A DNA stretch of 42,871 nucleotides. Origin: Planctomycetota bacterium. Lineage in GTDB: Bacteria; Planctomycetota; UBA1135; GCA-002686595. The stretch lies in the NCBI GenBank assembly GCA_020638835.1, contig JACKHV010000012.1:1-42871 (forward strand). The letters are read 5' to 3'. The position numbers and the translations under genes were made by a program. Below, in pieces: positions 8,643-15,950 of the stretch; the first letter of the stretch is position 1; each line of letters begins with the position of its first letter. Below the pieces are notes generated by a model. That model did no database searches. It saw nothing but the letters and a program-made list of their open reading frames with translations, and had not been told where the DNA came from.

Positions 8643-8671
8643 TGGACGGTTCGCCCGCACGTCGCTACGCT
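8643..8671 (+). promoter_or_regulatory. Candidate sigma-70-type promoter of the mannose-phosphate synthase gene
   Basis: TGGACG (8643-8648, four of six bases matching TTGACA) and TACGCT (8666-8671, TANNNT) are separated by 17 nt. The ATG lies 13 nt after the -10 element. It sits in the 96-bp gap to the divergent membrane glycosyltransferase gene. The match is by eye only. Confidence 0.4.
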
Positions 8672-8684
8672 CTCCCGCGCTGTC

Positions 8685-9419
8685 ATGGCTCCGCGCAAGA
8701 TCATCTGCACCGTTCCGACCTACAACGAGGCCGAGAACATCCTCCAGCTCTCGAACGAGTTGCTGGCGCTCGGGCCGGAGTACGAAGTGCTCGTGGTCGA
8801 CGACGACTCGCCCGACGGAACGTCGCCGCTCGTCGAGTCGGCGGCGAAGGACGAGCCGCGCTTGCACCTCTTGTGCCGCAATACGGATCGCGGCCGCGGC
8901 GCGGCGGGGCGCGACGGGTTCCTGAAGGCGCTCGCAATGGGCGCGGACGTCGTGCTCGAGATGGACGCCGACTTCTCGCATCACCCGCGCTTCGTTCCGA
9001 CGATGGTCGCGCGCCTCGACCAACCCGGCGCGGAAGTCGGCTTGGTGCTCGGGTCGCGCGGCGTCGAAGGCGGCTCCGACGCCGACCGCGGGCTCGTCCG
9101 CCAACTCGTGACGGTCCTCGCGAACCTCTACATCCGCATCCTGCTCGGAGTGGGCGTGCGCGACTGCAACTCCGGCTTCCGCTGCTGGCGCGCGGCGACG
9201 CTGCAAGCGATCCGCGTCGAGGACACCTTCTCGAAGGGTCCGGCGATCGTGCAGGAGCTGCTCTTCAAGACCGCGCGCGCCGGCATCCCGATCGCCGAGA
9301 TCCCGATCGAGTTCGTCGATCGCGTGCGCGGCGAGTCGACGCTGACGCTCGGTATTCTGGTGCGCGGGTACACGACGGTGCTCAAGCTGCGCTGGATGGC
9401 GATCACGGGGAAGCTCTAG
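8685..9419 (+). CDS. Polyprenol-phosphate mannosyltransferase (DPM1-like, GT2)
   Basis: 244 residues. The enzyme moves mannose from GDP-mannose to polyprenyl phosphate on the cytosolic membrane face. The GT-A fold is evident: 'TVPTYNEAENI' at the N-terminus, 'VLVVDDDSPDGT' (36-46), the metal-binding Asp94-Ala-Asp96 in 'LEMDADFSHHP', 'GSRGVEGG' (123-130), and the 'DCNSGFRCWR' acceptor-loop motif. The C-terminal segment 'RVRGESTLTLGI' followed by 'VLKLRWMAITGK' fits the family. There is no C-terminal membrane domain, so it is the single-domain, DPM1-like kind. The ATG at 8685 matches the family's N-terminus; the long open frame before it is a shadow. It is divergent from the GT-C enzyme, its likely user, and precedes the pseudo-sulfatase by 27 bp. 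Confidence 0.9.
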   Translation: MAPRKIICTVPTYNEAENILQLSNELLALGPEYEVLVVDDDSPDGTSPLVESAAKDEPRLHLLCRNTDRGRGAAGRDGFLKALAMGADVVLEMDADFSHHPRFVPTMVARLDQPGAEVGLVLGSRGVEGGSDADRGLVRQLVTVLANLYIRILLGVGVRDCNSGFRCWRAATLQAIRVEDTFSKGPAIVQELLFKTARAGIPIAEIPIEFVDRVRGESTLTLGILVRGYTTVLKLRWMAITGKL

Positions 9420-9446
9420 CGCGGCGCGACGTCGTCGCTCGAAGCC

Positions 9447-10586
9447 ATGAACGGCCGACCCGCACGCCTGTTGCTCGCCGCGCTGGTCCTCCTCGGGCCG
9501 ATCGTGTTCGCCTTCGAGCTGTTCGGCGACGCGCCCGCGGTGCCGGAAGAACCGCATGCCGCGAAGTCGTCGTTGATCGTGATCACCGCGTCGACCTGGC
9601 CCGAAGGCCCGCTGGAGCATCCTGCGCTCGCCGCGCTCGAGCTGCGCGCCGGCAGCGTGCGCGAGTTCCGCGCGCCGTCGCCGTCGAGCGCCGCCACCGC
9701 CGCGACGCTGTGGACCGGCCGCTGGCCGACGAACCACGGCGTGCTGTCCGGCGACCTCGCCCTCGCGCCGGGCACCTGGACGCTCGCCGAAGCCGCGCGA
9801 CGCACCGAACTGCGCACCTTCGCGATCCTCGACGAACCTCTCTCGTCGCGCCACGGCATCGGCGGATTCCAACAAGTGCGCGAGCTCGACCAACCCGTCG
9901 CCGCCATGGCGCAGGACGCGCGTCGCGCGATCGAGGAGTCCGCGGCCGAGGGCAAGGACTTCGTGCTCTGGCTGCACGTCGCCGACGCCGGAACGGGCGG
10001 CGCGAAGGTCGGCGAGCTGCTCGCGGCGTGCGAAGCCGCGCTCGCCGAGAACCACGACGAGTTCGACGCCTCGGTCCTCGTCACCGCCTTCCGCCGGCCC
10101 GGCGACGCGCCGCTCGAAGAACGCCTCGTCGTCCCCTTCTTCATCCAGCTCCCCGCGCGCCTCTACGGCGGCGAGCGCGGCAACGGCATCGCGCAACACA
10201 CCGACCCGTGCGGCGTGTTCTTGCGCATGCTGCGCTGGGAAGTCCCGCTGCCCGCGCAGGGCGAGAGCCGCGACCAGTCGCGCACGCCGATGCTCTACTT
10301 CGCGCTGCGCGGCGGGAACGCGGAGCGCTGGTACGTGATCGAGACGCCCGAGGGTCACCTGGTGCGCGACGTCTCCGGCACGACCGGCATCCGCTACCTG
10401 TGCCGCGGCCCCGGACGCCCGCCCCTCGCGCGCGACGAGCTCGAAATCCTGCAACTCGACGACGACGATCGCTGGATCCCCGTCGAGCCCGACCTGCTCG
10501 AAGCCGTCTACCGCGCTCACTACGAGCCGCGCGTGCGCGCGTTCGCGCGCAACGCGACGTCGGCGGTGCCGGCCCTGCCGCGCTAG
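9447..10586 (+). CDS. Sulfatase-fold protein lacking all active-site residues (pseudoenzyme)
   Basis: 379 residues, with an N-terminal membrane helix or signal (~7-27). Landmarks of the sulfatase fold can be followed but each catalytic element is gone. 'SLIVITASTWPEG' stands where the family has the metal-binding 'LLITLDTLRPD'. 'SSAATAATLWTGRWPTNHGV' occupies the nucleophile helix, with Ser-Ala-Ala instead of Cys/Ser/Thr-x-Pro. 'DFVLWLHVADAG' matches 'PFFAWVHYYDAH'. 'ASVLVTAFRRPGD' replaces the metal-binding 'VVITGDHGE'. Metal binding and phosphoryl or sulfuryl transfer are therefore not expected. It may bind a phosphorylated or mannosylated glycan, or partner an active enzyme. It is probably co-transcribed with the mannose-phosphate synthase and ends at a hairpin terminator. 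Confidence 0.75.
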   Translation: MNGRPARLLLAALVLLGPIVFAFELFGDAPAVPEEPHAAKSSLIVITASTWPEGPLEHPALAALELRAGSVREFRAPSPSSAATAATLWTGRWPTNHGVLSGDLALAPGTWTLAEAARRTELRTFAILDEPLSSRHGIGGFQQVRELDQPVAAMAQDARRAIEESAAEGKDFVLWLHVADAGTGGAKVGELLAACEAALAENHDEFDASVLVTAFRRPGDAPLEERLVVPFFIQLPARLYGGERGNGIAQHTDPCGVFLRMLRWEVPLPAQGESRDQSRTPMLYFALRGGNAERWYVIETPEGHLVRDVSGTTGIRYLCRGPGRPPLARDELEILQLDDDDRWIPVEPDLLEAVYRAHYEPRVRAFARNATSAVPALPR

Positions 10587-10590
10587 GAGA

Positions 10591-10621
10591 CTGCGTCACG
10601 GGTGGCGAACCCGTGACGCAG
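10591..10621. terminator. Bidirectional hairpin terminator between convergent genes
   Basis: A perfect 13-bp inverted repeat (ctgcgtcacgggt 10591-10603, acccgtgacgcag 10609-10621) with a 5-nt loop lies in the 39-bp gap between convergent genes ending at 10586 and 10626. It lacks a clear U tract, but position and stem length suit termination in both directions. Confidence 0.75.
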
Positions 10622-10625
10622 GCTC

Positions 10626-12356
10626 TTAGCGCTGCGACTTCGGCGCTTCGACCTCGTTCCCGTCGGAGTCGACGTAGCCGAGCTTGCGCAGCTGGTCCTG
10701 CGCGTCCTCGGGCAGCGCGCCGGAAGCCGCGTCGGTGCGCACGCCGGAGCGGCGCCACGCTTCTAGCAGTTCCGCCATCGCGCGCGTGCGCAGCGGTTGT
10801 TCGTCCTTCAGGTCGTGCGCCTCGAACGGGTCGGTCGCGAGGTCGTAGAGCTCGTAGCCCGTTTCCGACGAGAGCAGCTTGTAGTCGCCGAGGCGCAGAG
10901 CGACCCACGTCGGTTGTCCGTCCAGCTCCTTCGGGTAGCGCGAGCTGAAGAAGAACGGGCGGCGCATGCCGCGCGCGGGGTCGGCGATCAGCGGAACGAG
11001 TGAGCGACCGTCCTCGACCTGCGCGTGCGACGGCACGCCGGTGAGCTCGCGCAGCGTGGGTCCGACGTCGAGCAGGCTGACGGGCGCGGGCACTTCGCTG
11101 CCCGCGGGAAGCGGCGAGCCGGGCGCGGCGATGACGAGCGGGATGTGCACCATCTCCTCGTAGATCTGCGTGTTGTGTCCCTGGTCACCGTGTTGCAGGA
11201 ACGCCTCGCCGTGGTCGGAGGTCACGACGACGACCCAGTCCTCGCGCGGACTCTCCTTCCAGACCTCGTCCATCGTCTTCGCGATCATGTCGTCGACGTA
11301 GCGGATGTGGCCGTCGTAGAGCGCCTTCAAATGCTGCACATCGGGCGAGTCGATCGGCGGCTTGAAGTGATTGACCTTCGCGCAGTCCATGATCGAGCCG
11401 GTGACTTCGCCGTCGTAGTTCGGGTCGACGAAGTCGTTCGAGTACGACTTGGGCGGCAAGTACGGCTGGTGCGGCGGCGTGAGGTGCACGTAGAGGAACA
11501 GCGGGCGTCCGCGGTCGACGTTCATCAACTCGCGCGCTTTCTGCATGATCTCCTCGCTGACCTTGTTACCTTCGCGCCGGACGTCGTACTCGTCGAAGCC
11601 GCGGTCGAGGCGCGTGTGCTTCCAGATGATGCCGTTCTGGATCAGGCCGATCGTCTTGTAGCCCGCGTCGTGGAAGCTCTGCGCCAACGTGCCGATGCCG
11701 TCGGGCAGCTGCTGGTTCATGCGCAGCATTCCGTGGCGTTCCTGCGTCTGCGAGGTGAACAGCGAGGTCACCGAGGGCATCGTCCAGGAAGTCTGCGAGT
11801 GCGCGGCTTCGAAGCGCACGCCGTCCGCGGCGAGCCGTTCCAGCCCGGGCGTGGTCGGCCGTTCGTAGCCGTGAACGGTCGTGTGTCGCGCCGCCAGCGA
11901 GTCGGCCAGGAAGATCACGACGTTGCGACCCTTGCAGCTGCCGACGAGCGGGCTGTCCGCCGCGGCGTCTTGCGCGGGTTCGGAGAGCGCGAGCGTGCGC
12001 CACTGCACCGTGTCCGGCCCTTCGACGCCGACTAGCACGGCGCGGTCGCCGTCGCCCGGCAGCGCAAGCTGCATGCGCTCGAAGCGATCGGCGAGCTGCA
12101 TCACGCCAAGGTCCGCGGGTGCGCCGCCTTCGAGCGCCGCCGTCAACCGCAGCGTTCCGACGCCGCGCGCCTCGACGATGACCGAAGCCGGGCCGTGCGC
12201 GACGACGGCGCGCTCGAAGCTCGACGGGACGTCGCCGGAGGGCAGGATCGAGCTGACTTGCGCGTCGTCCGGTTCGACCGGAATCTCTTCGGTGCACGCC
12301 GCGACCGCGCAGGCCAGCGCGAGCGCGAGACAGCTTCGGAGAAGGATGGACCTCAT
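10626..12356 (-). CDS. Sulfatase-fold lipoprotein with N-terminal extension and threonine nucleophile
   Basis: 576 residues; lipoprotein signal with lipobox V-A-A-C (Cys21). Residues ~30-140 form an extra, probably beta-rich domain. The sulfatase fold follows: 'NVVIFLADSLAARHT' (metal ligand Asp152), 'SWTMPSVTSLFTS' (Thr192 at the formylglycine position and no Cys/Ser-x-Pro-x-Arg signature), 'PLFLYVHLTPPHQPY' and 'WVVVVTSDHGEAFLQHGDQGHN' with intact Asp-His. The C-terminal part has the usual 'WVALRLGDYKLL' and 'YELYDLATDPFEAHDL'. It should be a metal-dependent hydrolase or phosphotransferase using Thr, like the gene at 4939-6399, which it resembles in the substrate-proximal parts. A -10-like TAGGAT (12368 to 12363) ends 6 nt before the ATG, so the transcript may be leaderless. 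Confidence 0.88.
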   Translation of the reverse strand: MRSILLRSCLALALACAVAACTEEIPVEPDDAQVSSILPSGDVPSSFERAVVAHGPASVIVEARGVGTLRLTAALEGGAPADLGVMQLADRFERMQLALPGDGDRAVLVGVEGPDTVQWRTLALSEPAQDAAADSPLVGSCKGRNVVIFLADSLAARHTTVHGYERPTTPGLERLAADGVRFEAAHSQTSWTMPSVTSLFTSQTQERHGMLRMNQQLPDGIGTLAQSFHDAGYKTIGLIQNGIIWKHTRLDRGFDEYDVRREGNKVSEEIMQKARELMNVDRGRPLFLYVHLTPPHQPYLPPKSYSNDFVDPNYDGEVTGSIMDCAKVNHFKPPIDSPDVQHLKALYDGHIRYVDDMIAKTMDEVWKESPREDWVVVVTSDHGEAFLQHGDQGHNTQIYEEMVHIPLVIAAPGSPLPAGSEVPAPVSLLDVGPTLRELTGVPSHAQVEDGRSLVPLIADPARGMRRPFFFSSRYPKELDGQPTWVALRLGDYKLLSSETGYELYDLATDPFEAHDLKDEQPLRTRAMAELLEAWRRSGVRTDAASGALPEDAQDQLRKLGYVDSDGNEVEAPKSQR

Positions 12357-12406
12357 GCCGCTATCCTAGCCGACGACCGCGAGGCCCGGACCGCGGACGC
12401 GCGCGA

Positions 12407-13120
12407 ATGACAAGCTCCCCCACACCAGCGCCGCTCTCGCGCGCCGCCGTGCGCGAAGTCGACCGACGCGCCACCCTGGAACTCGGCATGCCAGGCGTGG
12501 TCCTGATGGAGAACGCCGCTCACGGCGCCGCGGAGGAGGCGCGCGGTTTCCTGCGTCACCGGCCCGGCACGACGTGGATCTTCTGCGGTCCCGGCAACAA
12601 CGGCGGCGACGGCTACGCGATGGCGCGCTGGTTCGTGAACTTCGGCGCGCCGGTGGAACTGATTTCGTTCTGTGATCCCGAGCGGACGCGCGGCGACGCG
12701 GCGGTGATGCGCGGGATCGCCGCGCGACTCGGGATTCCCGACCACCTCTGTCGCGATTCGATCGAGCTGGATCGACTGGCGCTGCGGCTCGCCGAGGCGC
12801 CGCTGATCGTCGACGCGCTGCTGGGGACGGGCGCGGTCGGCGAGGTGCGCGCGCCCTTCGACCACGCGATCCGCATGATCAACGCGGCGCGCGCGACGCA
12901 GTGTCCGCGCGTCGTCGCGGTCGACTTGCCGTCGGGGCTCGACGCCGACACGGGCGTGCCCGCGTCGACGACCGTGCGCGCCGACCTGACCGTGACCTTC
13001 GTCGCGCCGAAGCTCGGATTCTCCGCGGCGGGGGCAAGCGCGTACACCGGCGAAGTGCAGGTGGTCGAGATCGGCGTTCCGGAGTGGTTGGTCGACGCGG
13101 TGCGCGGGTCGACGCGCTGA
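12407..13120 (+). CDS. nnrE: NAD(P)H-hydrate epimerase
   Basis: 237 residues, a complete single YjeF_N domain. The enzyme interconverts the R and S forms of hydrated NAD(P)H so that the S-specific dehydratase can repair them. Diagnostic motifs are 'GPGNNGGDGYAMAR' (61-74), 'IVDALLGTGAVGEV' (134-147, with the catalytic-type Asp136) and 'AVDLPSGLDADTG' (171-183). The ADP/ATP-dependent dehydratase domain often fused to it (NnrD) is absent and not elsewhere in the window. The ATG at 12407 gives an N-terminus of usual length; there is no Shine-Dalgarno sequence. It is divergent from the sulfatase-fold gene (50-bp gap) and convergent with arsJ. Confidence 0.93.
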   Translation: MTSSPTPAPLSRAAVREVDRRATLELGMPGVVLMENAAHGAAEEARGFLRHRPGTTWIFCGPGNNGGDGYAMARWFVNFGAPVELISFCDPERTRGDAAVMRGIAARLGIPDHLCRDSIELDRLALRLAEAPLIVDALLGTGAVGEVRAPFDHAIRMINAARATQCPRVVAVDLPSGLDADTGVPASTTVRADLTVTFVAPKLGFSAAGASAYTGEVQVVEIGVPEWLVDAVRGSTR

Positions 13121-13149
13121 CTCGACGCGCAGTACGAGCGAAGCGCGCT

Positions 13150-14376
13150 TCAGGCGGCCGCTTGCTCGTGACGGCGCTCCGCGGAGCGCAGCGGCACGCA
13201 CAGCGCCGCCGAGATCACGACGAAGACCGCCGAGCCCGCGACGCACGCGAGCAATCCGTCGCGCCCCTCTCCCGCCAGCTGGTACAGCGCGCCAGACAGC
13301 AGCGTGCCGACGAAGCGCCCCATCGCGTTCGCCATGTAGTAGAAGCCGACTTTCAGCGCGACGTTGTCCTCTTCGGCGTAGGCGACGATCAGGTAGCTGT
13401 GCAGCGCGGAGTTCGTCGCGAAGACGAGCCCGAAGGCGGTGAGCCCGATCGCGAGGACCGCGAGCGGCGAGAGCTCATGCGCGAGGCCGAACCAGATCGC
13501 GGCGAGGATCGGAACGAGCGCAATCGTCCACGCGCCGAGCGCGGCGCCGTTCGCCTTCCCGTTCCTAGCGCCCAGCCAGCGCGGCGCCGCGGCTTGCACG
13601 ACGCCGTAACCGAACACCCAGACCGCGAGTGCGGCGCCGACCTCGGCGTGCTCCCACCCGAGCACTTGGCTGAGGAAGACGGGTAGCGCGAGGACGAACC
13701 ACACGTCGCGCGAGCCGAAGAGGAAGAGGCGCGCCGCGGAGAGCCAGTTCACGCGCGCGTCGTGCGAGAAGACCTCGCCGAGGCGCAGCGCCGCGCCGGA
13801 CTTGCCGGCAGCGCGCGGAAGGACGGCGGCGGAAGCGACGAGCGCGATCGCGAGCCCCGCTGCCATCGCGACGCACGCGCCCTCGAATCCGAGCGCGGCC
13901 AACAGGAAGCCGCCGAGGAAGAAGCCGACGCCCTTGAGCGTGTTCTTCGAGCCGGTGAGCACCGCGACCCAGCGCATCAAGCCGTGCGCGTCGCCGCGCG
14001 GCACGAGCAGCTTCACGTAGCTCTTGCTGCTCATCTTCGTCAGGTCCTTCGCGACGCCGGACAAGGCTTGCGCGACCATCACGGCGAGGACGGTGAGTTC
14101 CTGCGCGCGCCACGCCAGCAGCCCCAGCGCCGCGATCTGCAGGCAGAGTCCCACGGTCAGCGTCGACTTGAGGCCGAAGCGCGCGCCGATCCAGCCGCCG
14201 ACGAGATTCGTGACGACGCCGAAGAACTCGTAGAAGAGGAAGAGCGAGGCGATCTCGAGCGGCGAGCGTCCGAGCTGGTGCAGGTACAACAGCACGAGCA
14301 TGCGCAATGCGCCGTCCGTGAGCGTGAAGGCCCAGTAGCTCGCGGTGATCACCGCATAGTCGCGCAGTCCTCGCAT
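13150..14376 (-). CDS. arsJ: Organoarsenical efflux permease ArsJ (MFS)
   Basis: 408 residues with about 12 predicted membrane helices. ArsJ exports 1-arseno-3-phosphoglycerate, the unstable product formed when GAPDH uses arsenate instead of phosphate. The N-terminal region carries the strings I know from Pseudomonas ArsJ: 'YWAFTLTDGALRMLVLL', 'FLFYEFFGVVTNLVGGWIGAR', 'QALSGVAKDLTKMSSKS' and 'TGSKNTLKGVGFFLGG'. It is the third gene of an arsR-gapdh-arsJ operon, starting 10 bp after the gapdh stop. The C-terminus is charged (ERRHEQ). Neither arsC nor arsB/acr3 is present here, which suits a pathway that deals with arsenate directly. Confidence 0.93.
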   Translation of the reverse strand: MRGLRDYAVITASYWAFTLTDGALRMLVLLYLHQLGRSPLEIASLFLFYEFFGVVTNLVGGWIGARFGLKSTLTVGLCLQIAALGLLAWRAQELTVLAVMVAQALSGVAKDLTKMSSKSYVKLLVPRGDAHGLMRWVAVLTGSKNTLKGVGFFLGGFLLAALGFEGACVAMAAGLAIALVASAAVLPRAAGKSGAALRLGEVFSHDARVNWLSAARLFLFGSRDVWFVLALPVFLSQVLGWEHAEVGAALAVWVFGYGVVQAAAPRWLGARNGKANGAALGAWTIALVPILAAIWFGLAHELSPLAVLAIGLTAFGLVFATNSALHSYLIVAYAEEDNVALKVGFYYMANAMGRFVGTLLSGALYQLAGEGRDGLLACVAGSAVFVVISAALCVPLRSAERRHEQAAA

Positions 14377-14386
14377 CGCGTCGCGC

Positions 14387-15424
14387 TCAGCTCGCGCGCC
14401 CCGCGCGCGCCACCATCGCGGCCAGCTCGACCAGCCGGTTCGCGTAGCCCCACTCGTTGTCGTACCAGACGAGCAGCTTCACGAGCCGCTTGTCCGTCAC
14501 GCGCGTCGAGAGCGTGTCGACGATCCCACTGCGCGGGTCGCCGGCGTAGTCCGCGCTGACGAGCGGCCGGTCCTCGACGCCGAGGATGCCGCGCAAGGGC
14601 TCGGATCGCGCGGCCTCGCGCAGCGCCGCGTTGACTTCCTCGACGGTCGTGTCGCGTGCGACCTGGAACACGCAGTCGGTGATCGATGCGTTCAACACGG
14701 GCGCGCGCACCGCGATGCTGTCGAGGCGCCCGGCCAGCTCGGGGATGATCAGCGTGACCGCCGTCGCCGAGTTCGTCGAGGTCGGGATCAAGCTCAGCTG
14801 CGCGGCACGCGCGCGCCGCGGGTCGCTGTGCGGCGCGTCGTGCACCGACTGCGTGTTCGTCGGGTCGTGGATCGTCGTCACCAGTCCACGCTCGATCCCG
14901 ATCGCGTCGTGGATGACGCGCACGACCGGCGCGAGGCAGTTCGTCGTGCACGACGCGGCGGTCACGATCGGCTCCTTCGAGAGGTCGAAGGCGTCGTGGT
15001 TCACGCCGACGACGATGTTCGGCGGTCCGTCCTTCACCGGCGCGGAGACGACGACGCGCCTCGCTCCGGCGTCGAAGTGACCTTGCAACGAAGGCGTCGT
15101 GCGGTGCGCCCCGCTGCACTCGAGGACCAGATCCACGCCGAGCTCCGTCCAGCGTGTCTCACGCGGATCCGCCGTGCGGGCGAACGACAGCTGCTTGCCG
15201 TCGATCGTCAGCGCGTCGCCTGCGCCCGCGCAGGCGTGCGGCCAGCGCCCCTGCACGGAGTCGAACTCGGTGAGCAGCGCCATGTTCGCGGCGTCCGCCT
15301 CCGGCTCGTTCACGGCGACGAACTCGAGGTCGTCGCGCGCCCACCCCGCGCGCAAGGCCAGGCGTCCCATGCGGCCGAAGCCGTGGATGCCGACGCGGAC
15401 GGGGGGACTCGTCGGACGACTCAT
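14387..15424 (-). CDS. Arsenate-associated glyceraldehyde-3-phosphate dehydrogenase
   Basis: 345 residues. The NAD-binding 'GIHGFGRMGRLALRA' (12-26), catalytic Cys159 in 'AASCTTNCLAP' and His186 complete the active site. The segment around the histidine reads 'TTIHDPTNTQSVHDAPH' in place of the 'TTVHAYTATQ' of glycolytic enzymes; this variant is what I associate with ArsJ-linked GAPDHs. It should make 1-arseno-3-phosphoglycerate from glyceraldehyde-3-phosphate, NAD+ and arsenate in the cytosol for export by ArsJ. Its ATG overlaps the arsR stop as ATGA (15421-15424), which decides the start and indicates translational coupling. It is unlikely to be the housekeeping glycolytic copy. Confidence 0.9.
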   Translation of the reverse strand: MSRPTSPPVRVGIHGFGRMGRLALRAGWARDDLEFVAVNEPEADAANMALLTEFDSVQGRWPHACAGAGDALTIDGKQLSFARTADPRETRWTELGVDLVLECSGAHRTTPSLQGHFDAGARRVVVSAPVKDGPPNIVVGVNHDAFDLSKEPIVTAASCTTNCLAPVVRVIHDAIGIERGLVTTIHDPTNTQSVHDAPHSDPRRARAAQLSLIPTSTNSATAVTLIIPELAGRLDSIAVRAPVLNASITDCVFQVARDTTVEEVNAALREAARSEPLRGILGVEDRPLVSADYAGDPRSGIVDTLSTRVTDKRLVKLLVWYDNEWGYANRLVELAAMVARAGRAS

Positions 15425-15816
15425 CGCGCGTGCTCCGACGCGCTGATCGCGAGAGCAGTCGACGCGGCGCTCGCGCGATCGGGACAGCACCCGCCCTCGC
15501 GGGCGAGCTCGTCAGCCCGCGCCAGGTCGGCGGCGAAGATCGGATCGTTCGCGCAGCGGCGCACTGCCTCGAGCAGGGCGTCCCGCAGGGGGTCGGTCGA
15601 GATCGCGAGCCGGTAATGGACCCACGGCGCCTCGCGGCGGACCGACACGAGCCCGGCGTTCCGCAGGCGCGCGAGGTGCCGCGAGACCGTCGGCTGCGGG
15701 AGCCCGAGGATCTCGGTCAGGTCCCCGACGCAGTGCTCCCCGCGGTCGAGCAGGTGCAGGAGGCGCCGGCGGGTCACGTCGGCGGCAGCGCGGAAGAGGA
15801 GGTCGTGGTGGATCAT
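15421..15816 (-). CDS. arsR: ArsR-family arsenic-responsive repressor
   Basis: 131 residues. The winged helix-turn-helix is 'GDLTEILGLPQPTVSRHLARLRNAGLVSVRREAPWVHYRL' in pieces spanning residues 31-70. The first gene of the ars operon would act as its own repressor, released by As(III) or Sb(III). The E. coli-type site (Cys-x-Cys-x-x-Cys in helix 3) is reduced to Cys29 in 'HCVGDL'. Other cysteines are Cys88 and a vicinal pair, Cys110-Cys111, in 'EGGCCPD' near the C-terminus. A C-terminal cysteine site is known in the Acidithiobacillus ferrooxidans repressor, so a similar but independently placed sensor site is likely here. The start at 15816 is supported by the promoter just upstream. Confidence 0.92.
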   Translation of the reverse strand: MIHHDLLFRAAADVTRRRLLHLLDRGEHCVGDLTEILGLPQPTVSRHLARLRNAGLVSVRREAPWVHYRLAISTDPLRDALLEAVRRCANDPIFAADLARADELAREGGCCPDRASAASTALAISASEHAR

Positions 15817-15825
15817 GGCCGCGGG

Positions 15826-15854
15826 ATCGTATTCGGCGACGCGAATGTGAGCAA
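15826..15854 (-). promoter_or_regulatory. arsR promoter with ArsR-type operator in the spacer
   Basis: On the minus strand, TTGCTC (15854-15849), a 17-nt spacer and TACGAT (15831-15826) form a sigma-70-like promoter. The arsR ATG starts 9 nt after the -10 element. An inverted repeat, ATTCG-N6-CGAAT (15831-15846), fills the spacer and touches the -10 hexamer. ATTCG/CGAAT half-sites are typical of ArsR-family operators, and the position suits direct blocking of RNA polymerase. Confidence 0.65.
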
Positions 15855-15950
15855 TCAGCGCGGCGCCCCCACGGGCCCGGACCGCCGCATCGCGCCGGGG
15901 TTCGCGCCGAGCTGCCCGAAAGTGCACCGCCGCGCGAGCGCGGGGCAGGC

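Noticed and set aside
6618..8684. Plus-strand frame open in front of the mannose-phosphate synthase.
   Set aside because: It is antisense to the membrane glycosyltransferase, with shadow-type composition. The enzyme family starts at the ATG at 8685.
6462..10520. A 1352-codon minus-strand open frame, of which only the part below 8588 is the real membrane glycosyltransferase.
   Set aside because: Above 8588 the translation is an Arg/Glu/Ala/Val-rich mirror of the mannose-phosphate synthase and pseudo-sulfatase genes. Stops are simply rare in this base composition.
13140..13151. 12-nt palindrome (gaagcgcgcttc) between nnrE and arsJ as a terminator.
   Set aside because: It has no loop and no U tract, and it covers the arsJ stop codon; too weak to call.
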